Assembly: GCA_025998735.1 (NCBI GenBank)
Contig: BNWJ01000022.1
Coordinates: forward strand, 1 to 15,774
Length of the DNA stretch: 15,774 nt
Direction: 5' to 3'
Source of the DNA: Alphaproteobacteria bacterium
GTDB taxonomy: Bacteria > Pseudomonadota > Alphaproteobacteria > UBA3830
The translations under genes and the position numbers were made by a program. The notes under the pieces are model-generated. The model was not told where the DNA came from, did no database searches, and saw only the letters and a program-made list of their open reading frames with translations. Of this stretch, positions 7,929 through 14,939 are shown one piece after another. How positions within the stretch are numbered: the first letter of the stretch is position 1; every line of letters starts with the position of its first letter.

Positions 7929-9610
7929 TTCCGCCCTTTCCCTTTCGCTTTATTCAAAATAACATCTCTATCGCTGAAGTATACCATTTCATTGGCCAAT
8001 TGCTGATAGTTTTCGTGGCCTTTTCCAGCCACAAGCAAGCAATGCCCCACTATACAGAAATCCATCGCAATTTCTATGGCGTCTTTGCGTCCAGTTTTAA
8101 TTTCTATGATTTTACCTTTGTCTTTTTCAAGAACGCCTTCAATTATCATCCTCCTAATGGCCGTTGGATCTTCGTTGCGTGGATTATCATCTGTAACAAA
8201 AACAAAATCCGAAAGTTCTCCGGCAATTTCACCCATTAATTTCCGTTTTTCCAGATCTCGATCTCCGCCACATCCGAACAAAGTTATGACATGATCTCCT
8301 AATGACATAATTGCATTTTTTAAAGCGTCTGGAGTGTGGGCATAGTCGAGAAAAATATTTCTGCCCCTGTATTTTGCTACAAGCTCCATTCTTCCACGGA
8401 TTGGACGTAGATTCTCTAGTGCATCGATTATGTTTTCGATAGGAATACCTGTGGCACAACATATGGCAGCTGCGCATATGGCATTATACGCCTGAAACGT
8501 GCCGTGAATTGGCAAAGAAAATACGATTCCTTGTCCCCAAAATGAAGCATTAACGAGCAAAAAAGGTTTTCCTGGAACCACGGAAACAATTCTTATGTCG
8601 TTCGATTCACGTCCATAAGTTATGCATTTAATGTTTCGAGCCGATGCAATTTCGAGTATCTTCTTCGAATATTTACCTTCGTCGGAATTTACCACAAATA
8701 TTGTATTTTTTCCGGCGACTTCAGAAAACAATCTTTCTTTTGCCTTCCAATAATCTTCCATTGTTCCGTGGTAGTCCAGATGGTCCTGAGTCAGATTTGT
8801 AAAAGCGCATACACTGAAATCAACATCATCCAACCGATGCTGACATATGCCATGACTGGATGCCTCAATTGCGATATTCCTCACACCAACATTACTTAGA
8901 TCATGTAAAATTTTGTGCAGTTGAATCGGACCAGGTGAAGTAAGGGGGGGCGCAGCACATGCATTTACTTTCGCTTTCACATCGCTAGTACAATCGGCAC
9001 ACCCCTCGGAAGGTAGCGAAACAGAAAACGCTAGTGGTGCAACCACGCCTAACGTGCCAATGCTGGCGGATTTATGTCCACACTTCGTCCAAATCTGATG
9101 CACCATATCAACTGTTGAGGTTTTTCCGTTAGTTCCGGTTACCGCAATTACGAGATCGCTGCATAATGGCTCTTTTTCGCAATTGGCTTCGTCAGATCCG
9201 CTGCTCGGATCCTCATGTACATCTAGTACACTGCGGTCCTGCGCTACGTTCTTACTAGCTCTTGCAAAAAATAGCTCATTATGCAGCGATCTCGGCACAT
9301 GATTTAAGTTGTTTGGAAAAAACCTAGACGCAATGTGAGACAGCTCAATCCGAGAATTGTTTACATATATATATGTTATACCGGAATCGTTTCTAGTTAC
9401 GTGATTTTCTTCGCCATTTGACACAATGTATTTGGCTCCTCGGGAAATGGCGTCATCTATGTATTTCTTCCCGTCATCCAGTGAACCATTTATTGCAACA
9501 AACAGACAGCCTTCTGAAGCTTTTCTGGAATCATCACATATATCTGATACCTCAAGATTTTTTATCCCATCCGGAAGCTCAAAACTAATAATTTCCGATA
9601 TTTTCTTCAT
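7916..9610 (-). CDS. murE: UDP-MurNAc-L-Ala-D-Glu--meso-DAP ligase (MurE) with two in-frame insertions
   Basis: Adds meso-diaminopimelate to UDP-MurNAc-L-Ala-D-Glu. Motifs: P-loop VTGTNGKTST (157-166), EASSHG (249-254), TNLTQDHLDYHGTMEDY (271-287), LDYAHTPDAL (421-430) and DNPRNEDP (475-482), the motif that marks DAP rather than lysine enzymes. From the ATG at 9610 it has 564 residues, versus about 480-495 in the family. The excess sits in two places: about 107-151, between the N-terminal and ATP-binding domains, and about 190-222, in the loop after ASIGTLG. Both match repeat DNA described separately, and all catalytic motifs stay in frame. A GTG at 9673 would extend the frame by 21 residues, but these do not look like MurE and would lie upstream of the likely promoter. 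It is the first gene of the operon. The ribosome site is weak (GGCGAG, five bases before ATG). Confidence 0.95.
   Translation of the reverse strand: MKKISEIISFELPDGIKNLEVSDICDDSRKASEGCLFVAINGSLDDGKKYIDDAISRGAKYIVSNGEENHVTRNDSGITYIYVNNSRIELSHIASRFFPNNLNHVPRSLHNELFFARASKNVAQDRSVLDVHEDPSSGSDEANCEKEPLCSDLVIAVTGTNGKTSTVDMVHQIWTKCGHKSASIGTLGVVAPLAFSVSLPSEGCADCTSDVKAKVNACAAPPLTSPGPIQLHKILHDLSNVGVRNIAIEASSHGICQHRLDDVDFSVCAFTNLTQDHLDYHGTMEDYWKAKERLFSEVAGKNTIFVVNSDEGKYSKKILEIASARNIKCITYGRESNDIRIVSVVPGKPFLLVNASFWGQGIVFSLPIHGTFQAYNAICAAAICCATGIPIENIIDALENLRPIRGRMELVAKYRGRNIFLDYAHTPDALKNAIMSLGDHVITLFGCGGDRDLEKRKLMGEIAGELSDFVFVTDDNPRNEDPTAIRRMIIEGVLEKDKGKIIEIKTGRKDAIEIAMDFCIVGHCLLVAGKGHENYQQLANEMVYFSDRDVILNKAKGKGRKCKK
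8945..9043 (-). repeat. In-frame repeat insertion in murE (second insert)
   Basis: Encodes MurE residues about 190-222, which are extra relative to the normal path from ASIGTLG to LTSPGPIQLHKIL. The core 8951-9034 matches the intergenic block 1061-1153: 20 of 23 bases at 9012-9034 versus 1131-1153, and 14 of 28 residues in the same strand and frame, including LAF, SLP and ACAA. The two cores differ by nine bases, a whole number of codons. Internal short stems exist: TAGCG/CGCTA at 9014-9033 and GTGGT/ACCAC at 9034-9046. A run of seven G lies at one edge (8944-8950). Borders are estimated from where MurE-like sequence resumes. Confidence 0.6.
9151..9294. repeat. 144-base palindromic element inserted in frame in murE
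   Basis: The ends are a perfect 18-base inverted repeat, CGAGATCGCTGCATAATG at 9151-9168 and its reverse complement at 9277-9294. Imperfect pairing continues inward (CTCTTTTTCGC against the complement of GCAAAAAATAGCT) and reaches the centre near 9215-9231, where TGTAC and GTACA face each other. The length is 48 codons and the MurE frame stays open through it (about Pro106 to Leu153). MurE-like sequence stops before it (ASRFFPN) and resumes after it (LVIAVTGTNGKTST). This is the layout of the Rickettsia palindromic elements, which insert into genes in frame. I cannot say whether it belongs to a known family. Confidence 0.8.
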
Positions 9611-9634
9611 ATGAACTCGCCAATAGCTGCATTG

Positions 9635-9663
9635 TATATAATATCCTCGTTTGCATTGATCAA
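9635..9663 (-). promoter_or_regulatory. Candidate sigma-70 promoter of the mur operon
   Basis: On the minus strand a TTGATC -35 box (9658-9663) is followed after 17 bases by a TATATA -10 box (9635-9640). Transcription would begin near 9628, leaving a leader of under 20 bases before the murE ATG at 9610. The -35 box overlaps the palindrome ATTGATCAAT. No experimental support; the boxes match the consensus only in part. Confidence 0.45.
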
Positions 9664-9672
9664 TAGCATGCA

Positions 9673-9689
9673 CTGAAAATATATTTCAG
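9673..9689. promoter_or_regulatory. Inverted repeat CTGAAA-N5-TTTCAG, possible operator
   Basis: A six-base inverted repeat with a five-base AT spacer, placed ten bases upstream of the murE -35 box. It uses the same CTGAAA half-site as the longer inverted repeat at 9743-9763 in the same divergent region, which suggests a shared DNA-binding protein. The region is AT-rich, so chance is possible. Confidence 0.3.
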
Positions 9690-9704
9690 AAATAATTTAT
9701 GGAA

Positions 9705-9756
9705 GCAATATTAATATGAAAAATGTGTACGCAATATTCTTGTTTTCAGCAATATT
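9705..9756 (+). repeat. Three copies of GCAATATT upstream of the exported-protein gene
   Basis: The octamer occurs at 9705-9712, 9731-9738 and 9749-9756. The third copy is the centre of the inverted repeat at 9743-9763. Spacing is 26 and 18 bases, not an exact helical phasing. Could be regulator binding sites or chance in AT-rich DNA. Confidence 0.35.
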
Positions 9757-9763
9757 CTGAAAA
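9743..9763. promoter_or_regulatory. Inverted repeat TTTTCAG-N7-CTGAAAA, likely operator
   Basis: Perfect seven-base arms around a CAATATT spacer whose last six bases, AATATT, are themselves self-complementary. It ends 12 bases before the -35 box of the downstream gene and lies in the divergent region between murE and the exported-protein gene. The geometry fits a dimeric transcription-factor site. No regulator gene is nearby. Confidence 0.45.
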
Positions 9764-9775
9764 GAAATACAACAC

Positions 9776-9804
9776 TTGATTGTGTTTTTGGGGGGTGATA
9801 TACT
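9776..9804 (+). promoter_or_regulatory. Sigma-70 promoter of the exported-protein gene
   Basis: TTGATT (9776-9781), 17 bases, TATACT (9799-9804): near-consensus boxes at optimal spacing. The spacer contains five T and then six G in a row, homopolymers that could change length by slippage and so alter promoter strength. Transcription would start about 70 bases before the ATG at 9882. Confidence 0.6.
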
Positions 9805-9881
9805 TTCGTTAGGACTATGGAATGCCTGTGGTGGATGTTCTATGGTCTTTGTGTGTTCACGTTTATAATAAGGAAACGAAA

Positions 9882-10424
9882 ATGAAAGATTTAGGTAGAA
9901 TATGCGCCGTAATGGTAGTGGCGTTAACGTCGCATGTGTATGGTATGATAAGCCAATCCAATTTGGATGGTTTAAAGAAAGATTTTACGAAGGTGGGTAG
10001 TTATTTCAAGGTTAGTCCATCAGATGCTAGTGATATCACCAATCTAGACAATGAGTTCTTAAAGACATTTGGTCACCTCAATAGCATTGTGGAAAAACTT
10101 GATTCAAGTTTCTTAGGTGATTTTGAGCAAGTTAATTTGTTAGATGGTTTTAAAAAACTAACGGTTGAGATGTATAATACTGCAATCGTTATGGTTTATA
10201 CTAGAAAGCCTCTACTTCATGATGCAGCAGAGCGTTGTAAAGGCTTGCGCGATGAATTTCGTAGAGAACTTGAAGTGTATCACGCGGATTTATCTACAAA
10301 TAAGCTTCCTCAAGTATTAGGCCTTTTGAAAGCCAGCCTTATCGGCAGCGGAGGCGGCGGCAGTGGAAGCAGCAGCAGTAGTGGAAGCAGCAGTATATTA
10401 TTTTCTGACGCCGATGACCAATGA
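9882..10424 (+). CDS. Small exported protein with Gly/Ser-rich C-terminal tract, function unknown
   Basis: Not recognised. From the ATG at 9882 it has 180 residues. Start choice: AAGGA at 9870-9874 lies seven bases before this ATG, and a signal peptide begins here (Lys2, Arg6, hydrophobic 7-20, possible cleavage after VYG at 21). An upstream in-frame ATG at 9822 would bury the signal. The mature part is predicted helical with alternating charge. Residues 155-171 are only Gly and Ser, followed by a short acidic tail, FSDADDQ. Such a tract may be a flexible linker or a surface-exposed tail. There is no membrane anchor apart from the signal, so it is periplasmic, surface or secreted. It has its own good promoter with a possible operator, and the leader shares the 10-mer ATAATAAGGA with the exported-protein gene at 14940. 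No close neighbours in the same direction. Confidence 0.75.
   Translation: MKDLGRICAVMVVALTSHVYGMISQSNLDGLKKDFTKVGSYFKVSPSDASDITNLDNEFLKTFGHLNSIVEKLDSSFLGDFEQVNLLDGFKKLTVEMYNTAIVMVYTRKPLLHDAAERCKGLRDEFRRELEVYHADLSTNKLPQVLGLLKASLIGSGGGGSGSSSSSGSSSILFSDADDQ
10344..10394 (+). repeat. Low-complexity Gly/Ser codon tract
   Basis: Seventeen codons, all GGN or AGY, near the 3' end of the exported-protein gene. The triplet-like repetition (AGCAGCAGCAGT, GGAAGCAGCAGT) allows in-frame length changes by slippage. Much richer in G+C than the rest of the gene. Confidence 0.75.
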
Positions 10425-10807
10425 TTTTAACCAATAACTCTCCGCTCCATTGTAGTTTGTGATTTTTTTCAACTGTTAGTTCAAGGGGTGGTTGTTTTTG
10501 CATGTTTGTGGTGGTTGTGTTGCATGATTTTTGTAGGAAGCTTGCTTGTCTGCTTTGGCCAAGCCTATGGGTAGAGTTTTTCACAAAATTATGCAACAAA
10601 TCGCCGGACGAAAGTTGTGAAAATTTCATCGTGGCCGTGTCTCATTTGTGTCTGGACCTGGACACATTTCTCCTATAAACCAACTCAAAAATCAGAGCAT
10701 TGCAGAACCCCTGTGGTAGCAAGACGTCTAGTGATAAGTGCATGTTTTTTTATTGTTTCCAATCATTATTTGCGTTACACTCTTGCGTTTTGTATATTGG
10801 GGGTCCA
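10425..10807. other. Gene-free stretch with a hairpin and a promoter
   Basis: No convincing coding sequence on either strand; the short open frames use poor codons and lack ribosome sites. It holds a TGTGTC/GACACA hairpin with an eight-base loop (10647-10666) and, near its end, a promoter for the transporter (10753-10781). The region 10480-10530 is skewed to G and T (GGTGGTTG repeats). A small RNA or decayed gene is possible but nothing shows it. Confidence 0.5.
10753..10781 (+). promoter_or_regulatory. Candidate sigma-70 promoter of the transporter gene
   Basis: TTGTTT (10753-10758), 17 bases, TACACT (10776-10781), about 27 bases before the ATG at 10808. A second pair, TTGCGT (10770) and TATATT (10793), also has 17-base spacing but would start transcription almost at the ATG, so it is less likely. 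Confidence 0.45.
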
Positions 10808-11968
10808 ATGTCCGTAAAAAATTTGCCTCTGGTTTTGATCGTTGTAATTATCGCGTCGATATTTTTACATCCAATTATCCCATATGATGTGAAAAGCATA
10901 ATTTATGCATTGAGCCTGACTATAAAATCCATCGTTTTATGTGTATTGCCATTTATCATCTTCGGACTGCTTTTTAAGACGCTGGTGAAATTGTCCAACC
11001 ATGCGGTTAGCGTTTTGTTTTTGATTTTCGGAACTTTATGTGCTTCGAATTTTTTCAATACGTTTGTGGCCTGCAATATAGGATCACTTTTGTATCACTT
11101 TGATTTTGATCTCGGAGGTGTTATCGGTAGCGAGAGTACGCTGGAACCATATTTCATGTTTTTGATTCCAAATATTATAAAAAATGATTGGGCACTTTTC
11201 GGAGGCATTTGCGCTGGACTAGCTGCAGCCTGTTACAATCGAGAATGGGCGCTTTCAATCGCTAATAAAATAGACACAATTGTGCGAAATTTGTTTTCGG
11301 CTATTTCATTTTTGGTTCCGCTATTTATCATAGGATTTGTGGTAAAAAGTGCGTCAGAAGGAAGTCTTGTAAATATCATCAAGAGCTATTCTTCGATTCT
11401 ACTTGTATTTGCAGTCTACGCCACCTTTCACACATTTGTAGCCTATTATGTCATCAATAAATTTTCGTTAGAAAAATGCCTCTCTTGCTTGAAAAACATG
11501 TTTCCTGCATGGTTGACGGCGATCAGTACGATGTCCAGTGCTTTGGCAATGCCGGTCACGATATTATCGACAGAACAGAATGTAAAGAATACGGAACTGG
11601 CCGGCTCTGTCATATCGGCTACGGTGAATGTGCATCTCCTTGGAGACTGCCTTGCTATTCCAATAATTGCGTATGCGCTTCTGAAAAACAATGGATTTGC
11701 CGAACCATCTCTGTACTCATATTTTGTTTTTACGCTGTTTTTTGTGATTGCAAAATTCTCCGTTGCTGCAATTCCTGGCGGAGGGATTCTCGTTATGATT
11801 CCAATATTGGAGAAGTACCTTAACTTCACACCGGAAATGTCCACTTTAATAATCGCAATATACATAATATTCGATCCCATTATTACCGGATTCAACGTAT
11901 TGGGGAACGGAGCACTGGCAATACTAATCGATGGTTTGAGTCCAAAAACAACCAACGATAAGGTATAA
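10808..11968 (+). CDS. Divergent dicarboxylate/amino acid:cation symporter (DAACS/SDF family)
   Basis: 386 residues, multispanning inner-membrane transporter. The start at 10808 has GGGGG about five bases upstream and begins at the first membrane segment; a longer frame from 10700 adds a non-transporter sequence. Family signs: the re-entrant serine loop STMSSALAMPVT (240-251), the TM7 region SATVNVHLLGD (270-280), the second hairpin with PGGG (323-326) and the TM8 region FDPIITGFNVLGNG (355-368). By hand alignment to GltPh, Asp394 is kept (Asp356) but Arg397, which binds acidic side chains, is Ile359. The sodium ligands Asp312 and Asp405 are His276 and Asn367. This argues against a standard sodium-coupled glutamate or aspartate carrier; a neutral or unusual substrate, or different coupling, is inferred. 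It probably imports a host metabolite. Confidence 0.82.
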   Translation: MSVKNLPLVLIVVIIASIFLHPIIPYDVKSIIYALSLTIKSIVLCVLPFIIFGLLFKTLVKLSNHAVSVLFLIFGTLCASNFFNTFVACNIGSLLYHFDFDLGGVIGSESTLEPYFMFLIPNIIKNDWALFGGICAGLAAACYNREWALSIANKIDTIVRNLFSAISFLVPLFIIGFVVKSASEGSLVNIIKSYSSILLVFAVYATFHTFVAYYVINKFSLEKCLSCLKNMFPAWLTAISTMSSALAMPVTILSTEQNVKNTELAGSVISATVNVHLLGDCLAIPIIAYALLKNNGFAEPSLYSYFVFTLFFVIAKFSVAAIPGGGILVMIPILEKYLNFTPEMSTLIIAIYIIFDPIITGFNVLGNGALAILIDGLSPKTTNDKV

Positions 11969-12011
11969 TCTGTTTGTTTTTGTCATCCGAGGTGGCGAAC
12001 TAAAAAAATGC

Positions 12012-12590
12012 ATGTATAGCAAAAACATTCTAAAGTTAGTTTCTCTTCTTCTTGGGCGCAGAAAAAAGTGGATGACGTTTTTGCTCGTCATCGCTTCCGT
12101 TTTGCTGATGTTTTTTGATGGTGTTGATGATAAAACTTCCATTGAATTGTATTTGCGGAAATTGCAATCTCTGTCTGAATATCGTTTGGATAATTCGCAA
12201 AAACATCTCGTAACCAGTTATTATTTGCAAAACAAAAACCGTCATCCAAACGTCAAACATCGCCATAAAATCCGTGAAACATTCAACTCGCAAAAAGACA
12301 AACTCAAACAAGAATGGTGTGCACATTACTCTCTAAAATGGCCTATTGAGCACTATCAAGTAACAGTTAACAATAAGCCGGAAACTGCAAGAGCCTTTCA
12401 AGCACATCACATCATTCCAATTAATTCTGGAGGAGTAAATAAATGGTGGAATCTTTCGCCGATATCCGATGGTAACCACCATGAATTACATTCATCTATC
12501 GAAGAACATGCATGTTTTTCTCACAATTTTATCGAACAAAAAGTTTGCAGATTAATTCTCGCAGTGATTACACAATACGCGCTAAAATAA
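12012..12590 (+). CDS. Membrane-anchored HNH-family nuclease
   Basis: 192 residues. After a basic N-terminus (GRRKKW, 15-20) comes one hydrophobic segment (about 21-37) that looks like a signal anchor, then a charged helical linker (41-110), then a compact HNH (beta-beta-alpha metal) nuclease domain. The domain shows AHHIIPINSGG (131-141), NKWWNLSPI (143-151) and NHHELH (155-160), the order His-His, Asn, His-His expected for metal binding and catalysis. The anchor suggests the nuclease works outside the cytoplasm, as a secreted or surface DNase or toxin, but an inner-membrane nuclease is possible. The start is uncertain: a GAGGTGG lies 16 bases upstream, and Met21 at 12072 would remove the basic part. 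A TATAAT at 11964-11969 overlapping the transporter stop may be its -10 box. No obvious immunity gene follows. Confidence 0.75.
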   Translation: MYSKNILKLVSLLLGRRKKWMTFLLVIASVLLMFFDGVDDKTSIELYLRKLQSLSEYRLDNSQKHLVTSYYLQNKNRHPNVKHRHKIRETFNSQKDKLKQEWCAHYSLKWPIEHYQVTVNNKPETARAFQAHHIIPINSGGVNKWWNLSPISDGNHHELHSSIEEHACFSHNFIEQKVCRLILAVITQYALK

Positions 12591-12596
12591 AGCAAT

Positions 12597-12618
12597 TTCA
12601 GAGTCTCTTTCAGAGTCT
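12597..12618. repeat. Tandem ten-base repeat at the convergent gene ends
   Basis: TTCAGAGTCT occurs at 12597-12606 and 12609-12618. The second copy covers the stop codon of the (p)ppGpp enzyme gene, so a small tandem duplication appears to have occurred at its 3' end. No terminator hairpin is formed. Confidence 0.5.
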
Positions 12619-14694
12619 TCTGACGGATCGCACATTAGCGCAGGTTCTTAGAGCTGCCTGTACTTCGCCGAGATGTATCACGTCATTTACCTTTATATCC
12701 ACGAGTAAATCAAAGAAATCGACGGATCTGTGCTCTACTTTTATGTTTGCGATACTTGCGCCGCTGGAACTAATGACATTCATGATAATGGAGAAGCTTT
12801 CCCGCTGATTTATTATCACTATTCGCAATCTTGAGATAAATGTCGATTCCACTTCGTCTTCTTTATTCCACTTGACTCGAACAAAGACGTTTTTTCCTCT
12901 TCCAAGATGAGCGCAACTGGTGATATGTACCACGACTCCTTTCTGTGGAACTAAAATGCCAATTATTTTATCGCCCAGTATCGGATGACAACATTCGGAA
13001 AAGTGTACCGCTATGCCGGGAGTGTAATCCATCAGGCAAATTGGATCTTCCACGACGGATCTGTAGCCATCTCCATCGGAAAGCATAGTCCTAACGCTAT
13101 TCAGCGATATCGTACCTCTGCCGACGCTGTAGTAGAATTTTCCGAGGCTATCACAGGAAAAACTCTTGTAATCTACAAGATTCTCTGCAAAAACTGTTTT
13201 CGTTGATGAAAATACATTCTTTACCAATTGCAGACCAATATTAACAAATTCCTCTTTTTCCTGAGATCTCACAAACTTTCGTATGCATGACTTGGCTTTT
13301 CCGGTGACCACAAATCTTTCCCACGAACTTTCGGGATTTTGATATGGAGACGTTATGATGTCCACCTGATCGCCGTTTCTGAGAACTGTCTTCAGCGGAA
13401 CTATCTTCCCATTTACTCGGACTCCAATGCATGTACTTCCAATGGACGTGTGTATTTCGTAGGCAAAATCCACAACCGTTGCGCCGCGTGGAAGCGTTAT
13501 GAGATCTCCAGCAGGGGTAAAGCAAAACACCTCGTTCTCAAACATTTCCAATTTTGAGTGATCCATTACTTCTTCTGGAGTTCCGGAGTTCTGCAATATC
13601 GTCAGTAGGCTCTTGATCCAGTTGTATTTTTTCGGATCTTCTCCGCTGGAAACAACGTTCCCCTCCTTGTAGGACCAGTGGGCGGCAATACCTTCGTCGG
13701 CAACTCTATGCATTTCTTCTGTGCGAATTTGAATCTCTATTCCCTGCTTGAGAGGTCCGATGACGGTCGTATGCAACGAGCGGTAGTTATTCAATTTCGG
13801 AATGCTTATGTAGTCCTTAAAACGTCCGGGCATTATGGGGAAATGCGTGTGTATTACGCCAAGAGTCAGATAGCACTGCTCTACAGTCTTCACTATCACT
13901 CGAAAAGCGATAATATCGTTGATCTGCTCCAGAGAGACATTTCTTTGGCGCATCTTTTTCCATATGGAGTATGCTTTTTTCTCGCGACCACTGACGGTAG
14001 CCTCTATTCCCGCCCCCCTTAGAACGCGATTGAGCTCAGCGACGGTATTTTGAACGAAATTATCATCTTTGCTTCTGATTTGCTCTAATCTAACGGAAAT
14101 GGCACTATATTCGTTTGGATGAAGATGATAGAAGGCGATATCTTCTATTTCATCCCTGATGACATTCATTCCTATTCTTTCGGCCAGAGGCGCATAGATC
14201 TCAATTGTTTCCAGCGCTATCCTTTTTCTTTTTTCTATGGAAGCAATATAGTTTATGGTTCTCATGTTATGCAGACGATCAACCAGCTTTACGATAAGTA
14301 CTCTTATGTCCTTGGACGTTGCCAATAGAAACTTGCGGAAATTCTCTGTCTGATGCGCTTTGGAAGACGCGTAATTCACCTTCGATAACTTTGTGACGCC
14401 TTCCACAAGAAATGCAACTTCTGATCCGAAAATTTCTTCTAATTCTTCGAATGTTACGCTGGTGTCTTCCAGAACATCGTGAAGTAATCCGGTAATTACC
14501 GATGGGACATCCAAACGCAGCTCGGCCAGCAGTCGTGCCACCTCCACCGGATGATAGAAAAACGGAGATCCAGACGCGCGTTTTTGCGTTCCATGAGCCT
14601 CCATCGCAAACATGTAGGCTTTCCTGAGCATATCGGCGTTTACTTCAGGATCGTACGTCTTCACTAAATTTATTAATTCGGCCGAAGTAATCAA
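12610..14694 (-). CDS. rsh: Bifunctional (p)ppGpp synthetase/hydrolase (RelA/SpoT, Rsh)
   Basis: Makes and degrades the alarmone (p)ppGpp, controlling growth in starvation. 694 residues, all domains in order: HD hydrolase (to about 190) with His48, His72-Asp73, Glu76-Asp77 and Asp139; synthetase with YSIWKKM (242-248), the Asp260 motif NDIIAFR, NNYRSLHTT (302-310) and Glu320 in IEIQIRT; TGS (about 388-448); the conserved-cysteine region SECCHPILGDKIIG (566-579); C-terminal ACT (about 620-694). Both catalytic sites look intact, as expected for the only such gene of an alphaproteobacterium. The start is TTG at 14694 with AGGA ten bases upstream; the next ATG would cut into the HD domain. A TATAAT at 14723-14728 (minus strand) may be its -10 box. 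It converges with the nuclease gene, 19 bases between stops. Confidence 0.95.
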   Translation of the reverse strand: MITSAELINLVKTYDPEVNADMLRKAYMFAMEAHGTQKRASGSPFFYHPVEVARLLAELRLDVPSVITGLLHDVLEDTSVTFEELEEIFGSEVAFLVEGVTKLSKVNYASSKAHQTENFRKFLLATSKDIRVLIVKLVDRLHNMRTINYIASIEKRKRIALETIEIYAPLAERIGMNVIRDEIEDIAFYHLHPNEYSAISVRLEQIRSKDDNFVQNTVAELNRVLRGAGIEATVSGREKKAYSIWKKMRQRNVSLEQINDIIAFRVIVKTVEQCYLTLGVIHTHFPIMPGRFKDYISIPKLNNYRSLHTTVIGPLKQGIEIQIRTEEMHRVADEGIAAHWSYKEGNVVSSGEDPKKYNWIKSLLTILQNSGTPEEVMDHSKLEMFENEVFCFTPAGDLITLPRGATVVDFAYEIHTSIGSTCIGVRVNGKIVPLKTVLRNGDQVDIITSPYQNPESSWERFVVTGKAKSCIRKFVRSQEKEEFVNIGLQLVKNVFSSTKTVFAENLVDYKSFSCDSLGKFYYSVGRGTISLNSVRTMLSDGDGYRSVVEDPICLMDYTPGIAVHFSECCHPILGDKIIGILVPQKGVVVHITSCAHLGRGKNVFVRVKWNKEDEVESTFISRLRIVIINQRESFSIIMNVISSSGASIANIKVEHRSVDFFDLLVDIKVNDVIHLGEVQAALRTCANVRSVRRL

Positions 14695-14877
14695 AACACA
14701 AAAATCCTAAAATTACGCATGTATTATAAATCAGACACCAATATCTTATACTTTACACGATTTTCGTTAATTTTCTACTAGGAGCTGTTTTTAACGATGG
14801 TATTCGGCACCCGATCCAACAAACGAGTCGCCTGTTTTTATGGCATAGTCTAAAAAACAAAAAACCCTCCAAAAGTA

Positions 14878-14906
14878 TTGACAATATTTTCATAATGTGC
14901 TATCAT
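14878..14906 (+). promoter_or_regulatory. Strong sigma-70 promoter of the interrupted exported-protein gene
   Basis: Consensus TTGACA (14878-14883), exactly 17 bases, TATCAT (14901-14906). It is followed by AAGGAGGA (14928-14935), four bases before the ATG at 14940. This is the best promoter and the best ribosome site in the window, so the now broken gene was built for high expression. Confidence 0.7.
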
Positions 14907-14939
14907 CTCTGATGAGTTTTAAATAATAAGGAGGACACA

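Noticed and set aside
9611..9673. GTG start adding 21 residues to MurE
   Set aside because: The region carries the likely operon promoter and the residues (Cys/Tyr-rich) do not resemble MurE.
9705..9756. CRISPR-like array from the GCAATATT repeats
   Set aside because: Units are only eight bases, spacing is uneven and no cas gene is present.
9822..9881. Upstream ATG for the Gly/Ser-tail protein
   Set aside because: It would put 20 residues before a clear signal peptide. The ATG at 9882 has AAGGA at the right distance.
10617..10817. 66-codon open frame before the transporter
   Set aside because: No ribosome site, tryptophan/cysteine-rich random-looking sequence, overlaps the transporter promoter and start.
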